From: Affinundibacterium macrobrachii
GTDB lineage: Bacteria > Pseudomonadota > Gammaproteobacteria > Burkholderiales > Burkholderiaceae_D
Direction: 5' to 3'
NCBI RefSeq assembly: GCF_014652415.1
Contig: NZ_BMYT01000004.1
Coordinates: 212,127 to 276,126, forward strand
Length of the DNA stretch: 64,000 bases
Every line of letters starts with the position of its first letter. The stretch's first letter is position 1. Of this stretch, positions 1 through 9,652 are shown piece after piece. The notes under the pieces were generated by a model. That model did not search any database. It saw only the letters and a list, made by a program, of their open reading frames with translations, and was not told the DNA's origin. The position numbers were made by a program, and so were the translations under genes.

Positions 1-591
1 GGCCGCAACCAAGTAAACAGTGATTTTCCACAAGCTATTACCATGCAGCATGATCGATAGCGCAGGCAGAATAAACATGCTAAATCCAAGAAAAATCTTG
101 TTAATGTTGGATTCTTTAAATTGACCGAGTCCTTCAAGTGCGCCACGCATGCCGCTGGTGAGCGTCGCAGGAATTACGCCTAGGGCGGTGATTTGTAAAG
201 CAAGCTTGGTTTCGTGCTGCCATGTTGGTGTAATTTTTAACCAATCATGTGCCAGTGGATAGGCGAATCCCATAATTAGCAAGAAACCGAGTACACCAGT
301 TACTGCCGTCAATAATAATCCAGCGTTCAGAATATGGTGGATTGCATAGCGACGTTGCTCAGCATTCGCTTCCTGCATTGAGCTTTGAAGACGACTGACC
401 TCATAGGTTAAAGCACGTCCAGCGCCAAAATCAAAAAAATTGAAATACCCAATCAAGGCCCAAATCAACGTCAAGACGCCGAAACCCTCGGCGCCTAATT
501 CTCTTAAGGTGTAAGGAATGCAGAACGCTGCTGCGAGCAAAGGAGAACCGCTGCCAATCAGATTCCAGATGGTATTTCTTTTTAGTGACAT
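1..591 (-). CDS. O-antigen/polysaccharide flippase (Wzx-like), C-terminal part outside window
   Basis: The reverse strand is open from an ATG at 591 to the window edge, giving about 197 residues with no stop. The translation starts MSLKRNTIWNLIGSG and has the alternating hydrophobic segments and LRELGAEGFGVLTL-type motif of the Polysacc_synt/MATE-like flippases, which move lipid-linked sugar units across the inner membrane. The start lies one base after the rfbD stop (TGATATG), so it is probably translationally coupled as the last visible gene of the rhamnose operon. The context fits an exporter for a rhamnose-containing glycan. The substrate cannot be told, and the gene is cut by the window edge. 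Confidence 0.8.
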   Translation of the reverse strand, partial: MSLKRNTIWNLIGSGSPLLAAAFCIPYTLRELGAEGFGVLTLIWALIGYFNFFDFGAGRALTYEVSRLQSSMQEANAEQRRYAIHHILNAGLLLTAVTGVLGFLLIMGFAYPLAHDWLKITPTWQHETKLALQITALGVIPATLTSGMRGALEGLGQFKESNINKIFLGFSMFILPALSIMLHGNSLWKITVYLVAA

Positions 592-592
592 A

Positions 593-1534
593 TCAGTTGT
601 CAGCTTCGCGCTGTTTGGCTTCCGCCATCGCTTGTAGGCAAGCGTGTAAAGCCACATCCCAAGCTGGTAGCTTAATTCCAAATTGATGAACTAGCTTGGT
701 TTTATCCAAACGTGAATTTTGCGGTCGCTGGGCTGGGGTAGGGTAGGCTGAGCTTGGGATGCCGTGTATTTGCGGCAGCGGTGCGCTTAATAAACCAAGT
801 TGTGCCGCATAGGTCGCAATCTCTTGACTGAATTCGCACCAATTAGTCACGCCATCTGGCGTCAGATGATAAATGCCTTGGTGTGTTTGCCACCATGTCT
901 TTGGAGATTCTGCTTGTTGTAATTGAGCCAGAATTTGTTTCGTGGCATCGCTCAGAAACATCGTTGAACTTGGTGTGCCCCATTGATCTGCGACGATATT
1001 GAGCTCAGGCTTTTCTTTTGCTAAGCGCAAAATCGTTAGTAGGAAATTTTTGCCGAAATCGGAATAGACCCAACTTGTGCGAAGAATCATATGCGCACAT
1101 CCGCTATCGACGATGGCCTGTTCGCCTGCCAGTTTGCTAGCTCCGTAGACATTGAGTGGCGCGCATTGATCTTGTTCTGTGTAGGCGCTAGCCGTTCCAT
1201 CCGAATTGATTTTACTACCATCGAAAACATAGTCGGTTGAAAAGTGGATTAAGCCAATACCCAAACGCTTTGCTTCCTGTGCTAAAACGGCCGGAGCTTC
1301 GGCATTGACCCGATAAGCTAGTTCGCTTTCTTTTTCTGCCAAATCAACTGCAGTGTAGGCAGCCGGATTGATGATCAAATCGGGTTTGCATTGTTGAATG
1401 TAGGGCGCAATCGATGCACTGTTTGATAGATCTAAATCGGCTCGGCGTGGGGTGATCAGTTCAGCGACATCAGCTAAATTTGTCGCTAAAGTACGACCAA
1501 GTTGACCGCTTGTTCCCGTCAACAAAATTCTCAT
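593..1534 (-). CDS. rfbD: dTDP-4-dehydrorhamnose reductase
   Basis: This is the last step of dTDP-L-rhamnose synthesis: NAD(P)H-dependent reduction of dTDP-6-deoxy-L-lyxo-4-hexulose. The 313-residue protein has the Rossmann motif GTSGQLG (7-13), the HFSTDYVFDG signature near 98-106 and the catalytic pair Y130/K134 (NVYGASKLAGE), all expected of the RmlD extended SDR family. Its ATG overlaps the rfbC stop by four bases (ATGA), and the flippase starts one base after its own stop, so it sits inside a tightly coupled operon. Length is slightly above the usual 290-300 residues. Confidence 0.96.
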   Translation of the reverse strand: MRILLTGTSGQLGRTLATNLADVAELITPRRADLDLSNSASIAPYIQQCKPDLIINPAAYTAVDLAEKESELAYRVNAEAPAVLAQEAKRLGIGLIHFSTDYVFDGSKINSDGTASAYTEQDQCAPLNVYGASKLAGEQAIVDSGCAHMILRTSWVYSDFGKNFLLTILRLAKEKPELNIVADQWGTPSSTMFLSDATKQILAQLQQAESPKTWWQTHQGIYHLTPDGVTNWCEFSQEIATYAAQLGLLSAPLPQIHGIPSSAYPTPAQRPQNSRLDKTKLVHQFGIKLPAWDVALHACLQAMAEAKQREADN

Positions 1535-2088
1535 GCAAAAACCTCAGCATCGGCCAATAATTTGCCCAATTGATCTTTGCCAGACAAAGCGGGTGCGCCA
1601 TTCACAACACCATCAAGTGGCCAGTGAATCCCTAATGCAGGATCATTCCATAGCAAGCAGCGCTCATGTTCTGGTGCCCAATAGTCGGTGGTTTTATACA
1701 GAAATTCCGCATAGTCACTGGTAACAATAAATCCATGAGCGAAGCCAGGTGGAATCCACATTTGGCGCGAATTGCTGGCGGATAAAACCGCTGAGGTCCA
1801 TTTGCCGAAGTTGGGCGAGCTACGACGTAGATCAACTGCGACGTCGAATACTTCACCTGCGATTACACGTACCAATTTACCTTGCGCTTGTTGAATTTGA
1901 TAATGTAATCCACGTAATACACCTTTGGCAGAGCGAGAATGATTATCTTGTACAAATTCTGTCTGGATGCCTGTGCATGCGGCAAAGGTTTTGGCATTAA
2001 AGCTCTCGTAAAAAAAGCCACGTTCATCGCCAAATACTTTGGGTTCTAATATGAGGACTTCTGGTAAATCGGTTTGGATAATATTCAT
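1531..2088 (-). CDS. rfbC: dTDP-4-dehydrorhamnose 3,5-epimerase
   Basis: This is a cupin-fold epimerase acting between RfbB and RfbD in dTDP-L-rhamnose synthesis. The 185-residue length is typical. The active-site base H62 lies in RGLHYQ, the partner Tyr at about 131 in EFLYKTTDYW, and the family segments FGDERGFFYESF and PPGFAHGF are present. It is 9 bp downstream of rfbA and overlaps rfbD by 4 bp. Confidence 0.96.
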   Translation of the reverse strand: MNIIQTDLPEVLILEPKVFGDERGFFYESFNAKTFAACTGIQTEFVQDNHSRSAKGVLRGLHYQIQQAQGKLVRVIAGEVFDVAVDLRRSSPNFGKWTSAVLSASNSRQMWIPPGFAHGFIVTSDYAEFLYKTTDYWAPEHERCLLWNDPALGIHWPLDGVVNGAPALSGKDQLGKLLADAEVFA

Positions 2089-2097
2089 AAAATACTT

Positions 2098-2988
2098 TTA
2101 AAAACTTGTTTGATTCAGTAAGCGCAATAAATATTGACCGTATTCATTCTTTTTTAAGGGCTGTGCCAAATTCTCTAATTGAAGTGCATCGATGTATCCC
2201 TTGCGGAATGCAATTTCTTCCGGACAGGCGACTTTTAAGCCCTGACGTTTTTCTATCGTAGCGATAAATTGGCTCGCATCCAAAAGGGAGTCATGCGTGC
2301 CGGTATCCAACCACGCCATACCGCGGCCCATCAATTCAACTTTCAACTGACCCTGCTGTAAATAGACATTATTCACATCAGTAATTTCTAATTCGCCACG
2401 CGCCGAGGGTTTGATGTTGGCCGCAATATCGCAAATTTGTTGATCGTAAAAATACAGGCCAGTGACGGCGTAGTTTGATTTTGGTTTGAGTGGTTTTTCT
2501 TCTATGCTGATTGCATTGCGCTGTGCATCAAAATCCACCACGCCATAGCGTTCAGGATCATGCACGTGATAGGCAAAAACGGTTGCGCCTTCTTGATTGC
2601 TATTCGCACTACGCAGCATAGCTTCAAACTCGTGACCGTAATAAATATTGTCACCTAGAATTAAAGCTGATGGTGAATTGCCGACAAATTCTTTACCGAT
2701 AATAAAGGCTTGTGCCAAGCCATCTGGCGACGGCTGAACCGCGTAACTAAGATTAATACCCCACTGTGCGCCATCACCAAGAAGCTCTTGAAAGCGAGGC
2801 GTATCTTGTGGCGTTGAGATGATGAGAATGTCTCGTATGCCCGCTAACATCAACGACGTTAGTGGGTAATAAATCATGGGTTTATCGTAGATCGGTAACA
2901 ACTGCTTGGATACCGATTTCGTCACAGGATAAAGGCGGGTGCCTGAGCCGCCCGCCAATATGATGCCTTTACGTTGAGTTTGCGTCAT
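2098..2988 (-). CDS. rfbA: glucose-1-phosphate thymidylyltransferase
   Basis: It makes dTDP-glucose from dTTP and glucose-1-phosphate, the first committed step of the dTDP-rhamnose pathway. The N-terminal nucleotide-binding signature [20 protein letters not shown] and the KPMIYYPL segment follow the RmlA family, and the 296 residues match the usual 290-295. It lies 58 bp downstream of rfbB and 9 bp before rfbC on the same strand. RmlA enzymes are generally feedback-inhibited by dTDP-rhamnose; that is family knowledge, not visible here. Confidence 0.96.
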   Translation of the reverse strand: MTQTQRKGIILAGGSGTRLYPVTKSVSKQLLPIYDKPMIYYPLTSLMLAGIRDILIISTPQDTPRFQELLGDGAQWGINLSYAVQPSPDGLAQAFIIGKEFVGNSPSALILGDNIYYGHEFEAMLRSANSNQEGATVFAYHVHDPERYGVVDFDAQRNAISIEEKPLKPKSNYAVTGLYFYDQQICDIAANIKPSARGELEITDVNNVYLQQGQLKVELMGRGMAWLDTGTHDSLLDASQFIATIEKRQGLKVACPEEIAFRKGYIDALQLENLAQPLKKNEYGQYLLRLLNQTSF

Positions 2989-3046
2989 GGAAGTCTCTTC
3001 TTTTTAGTTTTCTTCGTATCTTAGTTATTACGGATTTATTGCGGGT

Positions 3047-4108
3047 TTAGGCTTGATTTTGATATTGCAGATTGACCCAATTCTTGTATTCGCCAGAGAG
3101 AACTTGTTCGGTCCAAGCATCGTTTGCCAAGTACCAACTAACCGTTTTACGCAAACCAGTTTCAAATGACTCGGCTGGTTTCCAGCCAAGTTCGCGCTCA
3201 ATTTTGCGTGCGTCTATCGCATAGCGTTTATCGTGACCGGGTCTATCTTTTACATGGCGAATTTGATCGCGATAGCTGCCACTCGCTTTTGGCTGCAATT
3301 CATCCAATAGGTCGCAGATGGTGTGCACTACATTTAAATTGGTTTTTTCATTCCAACCGCCGATGTTATAAGTTTCACCTGGGCGTCCCGCCTCTAAAAC
3401 TCGGCGAATGGCTGTGCAATGATCACTCACGTATAACCAATCTCTGACTTGGCTACCGTCACCATAGATCGGTAAATCTTTTCCTGCACGAGCATTGGTA
3501 ATCACCAGTGGAATCAGTTTTTCTGGAAAGTGCAGAGGGCCGTAGTTGTTCGAGCAATTGGTGGTTAAGGTCGGCAAACCATAAGTATGGTGGTAAGCGC
3601 GTACCAAATGATCGGACGCAGCTTTTGATGCTGAGTAAGGGCTATTCGGCGCATACGCTGTGGTTTCAGTGAATGGAGGATCGTTCGCTTCTAAGCTGCC
3701 ATACACTTCATCGGTTGAAACATGCAAAAAGCGAAATGCAGTTTTTTCTGCATCTGGCAAAGCTTGCCAATAACTCCGAACGGATTCTAAAAGGCTAAAC
3801 GTGCCGTTGACATTAGTTTCGATAAACGCGGCAGGGCCATGAATTGAACGGTCAACATGGCTTTCTGCTGCAAAATGCACAATCGCTCTGGGACGGTGTT
3901 CTTGTAATAGACGATCAACCGTTACTTTGTCATTGATGTCGGCATGCACAAACAAATGGCGTGCGTCATCTTTTAATGATCTGAGATTATTAAGATTGCC
4001 AGCGTAGGTGAGCTTATCCAGATTAATGACCGACTCATTATTTGTTGCGAGCCAATTCAGAACAAAATTTGCACCGATAAAACCTGCGCCGCCAGTCACT
4101 AAAATCAT
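3047..4108 (-). CDS. rfbB: dTDP-glucose 4,6-dehydratase
   Basis: This NAD-dependent SDR converts dTDP-glucose to dTDP-4-keto-6-deoxyglucose. I chose the ATG at 4108 because the protein then begins [15 protein letters not shown], the normal RmlB N-terminus; an upstream start at 4150 would add 14 residues not typical of the family. A GGA lies about 9 bases before this ATG. The GGAGFIG NAD motif is at residues 6-12, STDEVYG follows, and the YSASK catalytic pair is present. Length is 353 residues. It is the first gene of the rfbBACD operon. The 257 bp to the divergent grpE start must hold its promoter, but I could not identify one. Confidence 0.95.
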   Translation of the reverse strand: MILVTGGAGFIGANFVLNWLATNNESVINLDKLTYAGNLNNLRSLKDDARHLFVHADINDKVTVDRLLQEHRPRAIVHFAAESHVDRSIHGPAAFIETNVNGTFSLLESVRSYWQALPDAEKTAFRFLHVSTDEVYGSLEANDPPFTETTAYAPNSPYSASKAASDHLVRAYHHTYGLPTLTTNCSNNYGPLHFPEKLIPLVITNARAGKDLPIYGDGSQVRDWLYVSDHCTAIRRVLEAGRPGETYNIGGWNEKTNLNVVHTICDLLDELQPKASGSYRDQIRHVKDRPGHDKRYAIDARKIERELGWKPAESFETGLRKTVSWYLANDAWTEQVLSGEYKNWVNLQYQNQA

Positions 4109-4302
4109 GCTGAAATCCGATCTTGATTGTTTTTTTATGAAAGTCCGCAATTTTACGCCACTTGGGTGTTATTTCGGTATCTGAGTAGTGCTTTTTATAC
4201 CTCGCTGGATATGCAAGTTGCAATTAAGGTAATTTGACTTCAATATTTCTCACTTTTTGCTAAGTTATTTCTGTTTTTTACGCAAAAAAGCGCATTTTTC
4301 CT

Positions 4303-4330
4303 CTTGAATTGTTGAATACCCACCTCATTT
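4303..4330 (+). promoter_or_regulatory. candidate sigma32 heat-shock promoter for grpE
   Basis: A -35-like CTTGAAT (4303-4309) is followed after 13 bases by CCTCATTT (4323-4330). The sigma32 consensus is CTTGAAA, 11-16 bases, CCCCATNT, so both boxes and the spacing match well. The inferred transcript start is about 30 bases before the grpE ATG at 4366. Position and gene function agree with a heat-shock promoter. Not experimentally supported. Confidence 0.65.
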
Positions 4331-4365
4331 ATATGGGCAATGCTTGATTTTTATGGAGATTGTGA

Positions 4366-4944
4366 ATGCAAGAGCAAGATAAGCCAGTAGAAAATACTGA
4401 AACAATAGCAACATCCGTTGATGTTGAAGCCTTCCAGGCAGCTGCTGCGCAAAATCAGGTTGAACCTGAGGCCGTCATCGAGCCAGGTGTTTCAGCGGAG
4501 ACTTTGGCGCAGTTAGAAGCGAAAGTGCTGGAATTGCAAGATGCGTTTATGCGTGCCAAAGCGGAAGGTGAAAATATTCGCCGTCGTGCGCAAGAAGATA
4601 TTTCAAAAGCACATAAATTTGCGATCGAAAGCTTTGCGGAATCTTTAGTCCCAGTAAAAGATAGTCTCGAGATGGGTTTGAGAGTTGAAACGCAAACGGT
4701 CGAATCAATTAAAGAAGGTGTTGAGATGACTTTAAAGCAACTCAATGCCGCTTTCGAGAAAAATCGCCTACTTGAAGTTAATCCACAACAGGGCGAGAAG
4801 CTTGACCCGACAAAGCATCAAGCGGTATCGATGGTGCCTGCAGAACAAGAAGCAAACACGATTGTGACAGTCTTGCAAAAAGGTTACATGATTGCAGATC
4901 GTTTGTTGCGCCCAGCATTGGTTACCGTTGCGCAAGGCAAGTAA
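4366..4944 (+). CDS. grpE: GrpE nucleotide exchange factor for DnaK
   Basis: This cytosolic co-chaperone releases ADP from DnaK. The 192 residues have an acidic disordered N-terminus (about 1-45), a long coiled-coil helix (about 46-110) including [17 protein letters not shown], and a compact C-terminal beta domain ending [20 protein letters not shown], all typical. A GGAG lies a few bases before the ATG. It opens the grpE-dnaK-dnaJ cluster, the standard betaproteobacterial heat-shock order, with a sigma32-like promoter directly upstream. Confidence 0.96.
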   Translation: MQEQDKPVENTETIATSVDVEAFQAAAAQNQVEPEAVIEPGVSAETLAQLEAKVLELQDAFMRAKAEGENIRRRAQEDISKAHKFAIESFAESLVPVKDSLEMGLRVETQTVESIKEGVEMTLKQLNAAFEKNRLLEVNPQQGEKLDPTKHQAVSMVPAEQEANTIVTVLQKGYMIADRLLRPALVTVAQGK

Positions 4945-5077
4945 ATTCAGCAAGTAATATTGATTTAGAGAGCGTCTAAATGCGCTCGATATGCACTGTA
5001 AATCAGTCTGAAACTAGATAAAAGCAGTAAAAAGTAAGAGAAAACGCATAAAAATCTAAAGAAAATGCGAAAAGTAT

Positions 5078-5103
5078 CTTGAAAAGCAGTTTATTTGCCA
5101 TAC
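5078..5103 (+). promoter_or_regulatory. candidate sigma32 promoter for dnaK
   Basis: A perfect CTTGAAA box (5078-5084) is followed after 11 bases by TGCCATAC (5096-5103), similar to the sigma32 -10 CCCCATNT. The spacing is at the short end of the accepted range. It lies in the 248-bp grpE-dnaK gap, roughly 80 bases before the dnaK ATG, suggesting dnaK has its own heat-shock start besides read-through from grpE. The -10 match is weaker than for the grpE promoter. Confidence 0.5.
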
Positions 5104-5192
5104 ATCAGAAACAGAAGAGCGCAGTTTGTTGATTTTTGCAAAATGTAGCTCGCCAAGTTCAAAAATATAATTTTTAAGGATAGGGAAATATC

Positions 5193-7130
5193 ATGGGAAA
5201 AATGATCGGTATTGATTTGGGTACAACCAACTCTTGCGTCGCTGTAATGGAAGGCGGCCAGCCAAAAGTGATCGAAAATGCAGAAGGTGCGCGTACCACG
5301 CCATCCATTATTGCGTATCAGGAAGATGGCGAGATTTTGGTCGGTGCATCAGCAAAACGCCAAGCTGTTACTAATCCAAAAAACACTTTGTATGCGGTAA
5401 AACGTTTGATCGGCCGTAAGTTCGATGAAAAAGAAGTACAAAAAGACATCGGCTTGATGCCATATAGCATTTCTAAAGCAGACAACGGTGATGCATGGGT
5501 TTCCGTGCGTGACAAGAAGTTGGCGCCACCACAAATTTCTGCAGAAGTGTTGCGTAAGATGAAAAAGACCGCTGAGGACTACCTCGGTGAAGAAGTGACT
5601 GAAGCGGTTATCACTGTTCCAGCGTACTTTAACGATGCACAACGTCAAGCAACCAAAGATGCGGGTCGTATCGCTGGTTTGGACGTCAAACGCATCATTA
5701 ACGAACCAACTGCTGCGGCATTGGCTTTCGGTCTCGATAAAAAAGAAAAAGGTGATCGTAAGATTGCAGTGTATGACTTGGGTGGTGGTACGTTCGACGT
5801 TTCTATCATTGAAATCGCTGACGTTGATGGTGAAATGCAATTCGAAGTATTGTCAACGAATGGCGATACTTTCTTGGGTGGTGAAGACTTCGACCAACGC
5901 GTGATCGACTACATCATTGACGAGTTCAAGAAAATCAATGGTTTGGATCTGTCCAAAGATCCTATCGCTTTGCAACGTATTAAAGCATCTGCAGAACGCG
6001 CGAAGATCGAATTGTCTAGCTCACAGCAAACTGAAATCAACGAGCCGTATATTGCGATGGCAAACGGCGCACCTGTGCATTTGAACTTGAAAATCACTCG
6101 CGCTAAGTTGGAAGCTTTGGTTGAAGAGTTGATTCAAAAAACGATCGAGCCATGCCGTTTGGCGATCAAAGATGCAGGCGTAAAAACCTCAGACATCGAT
6201 GACGTGATCTTGGTCGGTGGTATGACTCGTATGCCAAAAGTGCAAGAACTGGTCAAAGAATACTTCGGTAAAGAACCACGTAAAGACGTGAATCCTGATG
6301 AAGCGGTTGCGGTTGGTGCGGCGATTCAAGGTTCTGTCTTGTCTGGTGATCGTAAAGACGTGTTGTTGTTGGACGTCACACCATTGTCTTTGGGTATCGA
6401 GACTTTGGGCGGCGTGATGACCAAGATGATTCAAAAGAACACGACGATTCCAACCAAGTTCAGCCAAGTGTTCTCGACTGCGGATGACAACCAACCTGCG
6501 GTGACGATTAAAGTGTTCCAAGGTGAGCGCGAAATCGCTGCACGTAACAAAGGCTTGGGCGAATTTAATTTGGAAGGTATTCCACCAGCAGCACGTGGTA
6601 CACCACAAATTGAAGTGACTTTCGATATCGATGCGAACGGTATCTTGCATGTAGGCGCAAAAGATAAAGCAACCGGTAAAGAGAACAAGATCACCATTAA
6701 GGCAAACTCAGGTTTGACTGAAGAAGAAATTCAAAAAATGGTGAAAGATGCGGAATTGAATGCGGAAGAAGATAAAAAAGTCAAAGAATTGGCTGAGTCT
6801 CGCAATCAAGGTGATGCATTGGTTCACTCAACCAAGAAAGCCTTGGCTGAGCACGGCGACAAGTTAGAAGCTGGTGAAAAAGAGAAAATAGAAGCAGCAA
6901 TTAAAGAGTTGGAAGACGTCTTGAAATCAGGCGATAAAGCAGAGATCGATACCAAGCTCGGTAATTTATCGACAGCATCGCAAAAGTTGGGTGAAAAAGT
7001 GTATGCAGATATGCAAGCACAACAAGCCGCAGCCGGCGGTGCGGCAGGTGCGGCACCTGGTGCAGATGCGAAACCACAAGATGACGACGTCGTCGATGCT
7101 GACTTTAAAGAAGTGAAAGACAGTAAGTAA
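5193..7130 (+). CDS. dnaK: molecular chaperone DnaK (Hsp70)
   Basis: This ATP-driven chaperone folds new and stress-damaged proteins with DnaJ and GrpE. The 645 residues begin [18 protein letters not shown] (phosphate-1 ATP motif), contain the [10 protein letters not shown] phosphate-2 motif, the adenosine motif VGGMTRMP, a linker [16 protein letters not shown], the substrate-binding domain and a Gly/Ala-rich lid ending in the acidic [12 protein letters not shown] tail. AGGATAGGG precedes the ATG. Codon use is strongly biased (GGT, CGT, GAA), as expected of a highly expressed gene. Confidence 0.98.
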   Translation: MGKMIGIDLGTTNSCVAVMEGGQPKVIENAEGARTTPSIIAYQEDGEILVGASAKRQAVTNPKNTLYAVKRLIGRKFDEKEVQKDIGLMPYSISKADNGDAWVSVRDKKLAPPQISAEVLRKMKKTAEDYLGEEVTEAVITVPAYFNDAQRQATKDAGRIAGLDVKRIINEPTAAALAFGLDKKEKGDRKIAVYDLGGGTFDVSIIEIADVDGEMQFEVLSTNGDTFLGGEDFDQRVIDYIIDEFKKINGLDLSKDPIALQRIKASAERAKIELSSSQQTEINEPYIAMANGAPVHLNLKITRAKLEALVEELIQKTIEPCRLAIKDAGVKTSDIDDVILVGGMTRMPKVQELVKEYFGKEPRKDVNPDEAVAVGAAIQGSVLSGDRKDVLLLDVTPLSLGIETLGGVMTKMIQKNTTIPTKFSQVFSTADDNQPAVTIKVFQGEREIAARNKGLGEFNLEGIPPAARGTPQIEVTFDIDANGILHVGAKDKATGKENKITIKANSGLTEEEIQKMVKDAELNAEEDKKVKELAESRNQGDALVHSTKKALAEHGDKLEAGEKEKIEAAIKELEDVLKSGDKAEIDTKLGNLSTASQKLGEKVYADMQAQQAAAGGAAGAAPGADAKPQDDDVVDADFKEVKDSK

Positions 7131-7150
7131 TCTAGCGGAAAGTAAGTCAA

Positions 7151-7252
7151 AACCTCTAAACACAGAGGCTCAGAGACACAGAGGTTCACAGAGAAAAACA
7201 GGTGCTTTAATTGTTTTTCTTTGTGCCTCTGTGTCTCTGTGTTGAGAGGTTT
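7151..7252. repeat. long imperfect inverted repeat with CACAGAG units between dnaK and dnaJ
   Basis: Arms 7151-7200 and 7211-7252 pair over about 35-40 positions: AACCTCT...AACACAGAG, ACACAGAGG and AGAAAAACA on the left match the complement of the right arm, with one extra block (GCTCAG-like) bulged on the left. The unit CACAGAG recurs several times. It would form a strong hairpin in the dnaK-dnaJ mRNA. Similar CACAGAG-rich intergenic repeats occur in many unrelated bacteria (from memory), so this is probably a mobile or REP-like sequence and not a classical terminator. No T-run follows either arm. Confidence 0.75.
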
Positions 7253-7300
7253 AGAAGCTTGATAAACGCAATACTCTAATGAAAACAAGGTGTAATCGAG

Positions 7301-8422
7301 ATGGCGAAGCGTGATTTTTACGAAATTCTGGGCGTTGCAAAAAATGCCTCAGATGATGAAATCAAAAAGGCTTATCGCAAGCTGGCGATGAAATATCATC
7401 CGGATAGAAATCCGGACAGTAAAACTGCGGAAGACAAATTTAAAGAAGCAAAAGAAGCTTATGAAATGCTGTCTGATCCGCAAAAACGCGAAGCTTATGA
7501 CCGCTATGGTCACGCTGGTGTCGATCCTAATATGGGCGGCGGTGGCGGCGGTCACGGCGCTGGATTTGCAGATGCATTCGGCGACATTTTTGGCGACATT
7601 TTTGGCGGTGGTCGTGGTCGTAGTTCTGGTCCACAGGTGTATCGTGGTGCCGATTTACGCTACAACTTAGAAATTACCTTGGAGCAGGCTGCCAACGGTT
7701 TTGATACGACGATACGCGTACCAAGCTATGACGAATGCGAAACCTGTCATGGTTCTGGCGCCAAGCCAGGTACTTCACCCGTCACTTGTACGACTTGTGC
7801 AGGTCATGGCCAAGTGCGTATGCAACAAGGTCTGTTCAGTATTCAACAAACCTGTCCTAAGTGTCATGGCACAGGTAAGATGATTACCGATCCATGTAAT
7901 CCATGTAATGGAACTGGTCGTATTAAGCGCAACAAGACTTTGGAAGTGAAGATTCCTGCTGGTATCGACAATGGCATGCGGATTCGCTCTTCAGGTAATG
8001 GTGAGCCAGGTATTAATGGCGGTCCACCAGGTGATTTGTATGTTGAGATTCATATCAAACCACATCAGGTCTTCCAACGTGAAGGCGATGATTTGCATTG
8101 CGAAATTCCGATTTCCTTTGTCAAAGCTGCTTTAGGTGGCGACATCGAAGTACCAACTTTGAGTGGTAAAGCGACATTCACTATTCCTGAAGGTACGCAA
8201 TCGGGTAAAACTTTCCGTTTGCGTAGTAAAGGCGTCAAAGGTGTTCGTTCTGGCTATGCTGGCGATTTGTTCTGCCACGTTGTGATTGAAACGCCAGTGA
8301 AGTTGACTGAGAAGCAGAAAGATTTGTTGCGTAGTTTTGAACAGTTGACGACTGAAGGTGGTTCTAAACACAGCCCGCAAAGTAAATCTTGGATGGATAA
8401 AGTCAAAAAGTTCTTTGAATAG
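7301..8422 (+). CDS. dnaJ: molecular chaperone DnaJ (Hsp40)
   Basis: It stimulates DnaK ATPase and delivers substrates. The 373 residues contain an N-terminal J domain (about 5-70) with the YHPDRN loop, a Gly/Phe-rich linker (about 75-110), four zinc-finger repeats ([32 protein letters not shown]; about 145-220) and C-terminal substrate-binding domains. This is a full-length type I DnaJ. It lies 170 bp downstream of dnaK, separated by a hairpin-forming repeat, and is followed by a strong terminator. Confidence 0.97.
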   Translation: MAKRDFYEILGVAKNASDDEIKKAYRKLAMKYHPDRNPDSKTAEDKFKEAKEAYEMLSDPQKREAYDRYGHAGVDPNMGGGGGGHGAGFADAFGDIFGDIFGGGRGRSSGPQVYRGADLRYNLEITLEQAANGFDTTIRVPSYDECETCHGSGAKPGTSPVTCTTCAGHGQVRMQQGLFSIQQTCPKCHGTGKMITDPCNPCNGTGRIKRNKTLEVKIPAGIDNGMRIRSSGNGEPGINGGPPGDLYVEIHIKPHQVFQREGDDLHCEIPISFVKAALGGDIEVPTLSGKATFTIPEGTQSGKTFRLRSKGVKGVRSGYAGDLFCHVVIETPVKLTEKQKDLLRSFEQLTTEGGSKHSPQSKSWMDKVKKFFE

Positions 8423-8443
8423 AGAATTTATTGATGGTAAATC

Positions 8444-8477
8444 AAAGCGCAGATAATTTTTTATCTGCGCTTTTTTT
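8444..8477 (+). terminator. Rho-independent terminator of the grpE-dnaK-dnaJ cluster
   Basis: A perfect 13-bp stem AAAGCGCAGATAA / TTATCTGCGCTTT with a TTTT loop ends in a run of seven T (8471-8477), 22 bases after the dnaJ stop. Confidence 0.9.
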
Positions 8478-8575
8478 ATGCGCGGACGTTTAAGGCTTTG
8501 ATTTTGTGGGGTTTAATTCGATTGATTCCTCTAAAAAAGGTAAAATGTCGTCGCTAAAAATAAATAGGGAAGAAT

Positions 8576-9244
8576 ATGAGAGAAGTTATACGCGGAAGCG
8601 TTACTCCGGATCAATTATTTGAAAACAATCGTGATTGGGCTGCAGAGATTCTGAGCCGCGATGCTAATTTTTTTAAAAAACTTGCAGAACAACAAAGCCC
8701 TGAATATCTGTGGATAGGTTGTGCAGATAGCCGTGTTCCCGCGAATGAATTGTTGGGCTTATTGCCGGGTGAATTATTCGTACATCGTAATATTGCTAAT
8801 TTAGTTGTTCATTCTGATTTGAACTGCCTGTCGGTATTGCAATTTGCGGTAGATGTATTGAAGGTAAAACATATTATTGTGTGCGGCCATTATGGTTGCG
8901 GCGGTGTGCAAGCGGCTTTGACTGGTCGTCGAGTCGGTTTGGCGGATAACTGGTTACGCCATGTACAAGATGTGCACCAAAAACATGAAAAATATTTAGC
9001 TGAAGTGCTGCCTGAAAAAGTACGCGTCGATCGCTTGTGTGAGTTGAATGTGATCGAGCAAGTCGTGAACGTTTGCCAAACGACGATCATTCAAGATGCT
9101 TGGGAGCGTGGACAATCAGTTGAAGTGCACGGCTGGGTGTATGGTATTCAAGATGGCTTGTTAAATGAGCTTGGTATGTCGATCAATTCACCACAAATGT
9201 TGGCGCCACATTTGGAGCGTAGTTTGGCGAGATACGCGGAATAA
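8576..9244 (+). CDS. can: beta-class carbonic anhydrase
   Basis: It interconverts CO2 and bicarbonate in the cytosol, supplying bicarbonate for carboxylases. The 222 residues carry the zinc ligands C49, H105 and C108 (WIGCADSRVP and VCGHYGCGG) and the D51/R53 dyad of beta carbonic anhydrases, and the length matches the E. coli Can type. AGGGAAGA precedes the ATG. It is a single-gene unit bounded by the dnaJ terminator and its own terminator. Confidence 0.96.
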   Translation: MREVIRGSVTPDQLFENNRDWAAEILSRDANFFKKLAEQQSPEYLWIGCADSRVPANELLGLLPGELFVHRNIANLVVHSDLNCLSVLQFAVDVLKVKHIIVCGHYGCGGVQAALTGRRVGLADNWLRHVQDVHQKHEKYLAEVLPEKVRVDRLCELNVIEQVVNVCQTTIIQDAWERGQSVEVHGWVYGIQDGLLNELGMSINSPQMLAPHLERSLARYAE

Positions 9245-9275
9245 TTTGAAGTAGTGTCGTCTTGATTTAATGAGG

Positions 9276-9311
9276 AAGCGAAGTAATCCAGTTTGGATAC
9301 TTCGCTTTTTT
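9276..9311 (+). terminator. Rho-independent terminator of can
   Basis: Stem AAGCGAAGTAATCCA / TGGATACTTCGCTT (one bulged A), GTT loop, followed by T residues to 9311, about 30 bases after the can stop. Confidence 0.85.
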
Positions 9312-9371
9312 GTTGTGATCTTGTTGCCTCTTGTTTTTTAATAGCCCAGTTAAAAACAGCAGACTTAAGAG

Positions 9372-9516
9372 TAATGCTGTTCAGTTAAGCGAATAAGTTC
9401 AAAGACTGTCATTCCCGCGTAGGCGGGAATCTAGCGTCGTGGAAGTCTAAAGACACTAGGGCCCTGCCTCCGCAGGGATGACACATCAATTTTTTGGGCT
9501 TAACTGAACGGCATTA
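9372..9516. mobile_element. 145-bp MITE with IS4-like ends and 12-bp target duplication
   Basis: Terminal inverted repeats TAATGCTGTTCAGTTAAGC (9372-9390) and GCTTAACTGAACGGCATTA (9498-9516) match at 18 of 19 positions. The element is flanked by a perfect 12-bp direct repeat CAGACTTAAGAG (9360-9371 and 9517-9528). The end sequence TAATGCC...CAGTTAAG and a duplication of this length are what I remember for IS4-type elements, so a non-autonomous IS4-family derivative is likely. There is no coding capacity. The core carries a dRS3-like palindrome and a second hairpin (CCCTGC/GCAGGG, 9462-9477). Confidence 0.85.
9411..9430. repeat. dRS3-like palindrome inside the MITE
   Basis: ATTCCCGCGTAGGCGGGAAT fits the form ATTCCC-N8-GGGAAT known from Neisseria dRS3 repeats and widespread in betaproteobacterial intergenic DNA. 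It sits inside the inverted-repeat element, so it may have been carried by it. Confidence 0.7.
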
Positions 9517-9652
9517 CAGACTTAAGAGAATCTTATTTTAAGAATAGTGAGACAAATTGCCCTGATTTCATGAATAATGACCAGCTTTTTGGCTGGAGAT
9601 CCAAGTCTTGTGCTGGATCTTAATTTTCTCCCTTCTTAAGCAATCTCAGAGC

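Larger units (their letters stand above)
9245..9652. other. intergenic region between can and the acyltransferase gene
   Basis: This 408-bp gap holds the can terminator (9276-9311) and the MITE with its target duplication (9360-9528). The remaining 9529-9652 should contain the promoter of the acyltransferase gene, but I see no convincing -35/-10 pair and no gene. Confidence 0.7.

Noticed and set aside
6189..6650. A 153-codon antisense frame inside dnaK
   Set aside because: Arises from the strong codon bias of dnaK; no independent evidence.
7151..7252. CACAGAG repeats considered as a CRISPR-like array
   Set aside because: Units are short and irregularly spaced, with no uniform spacers; the arms form one inverted repeat instead.
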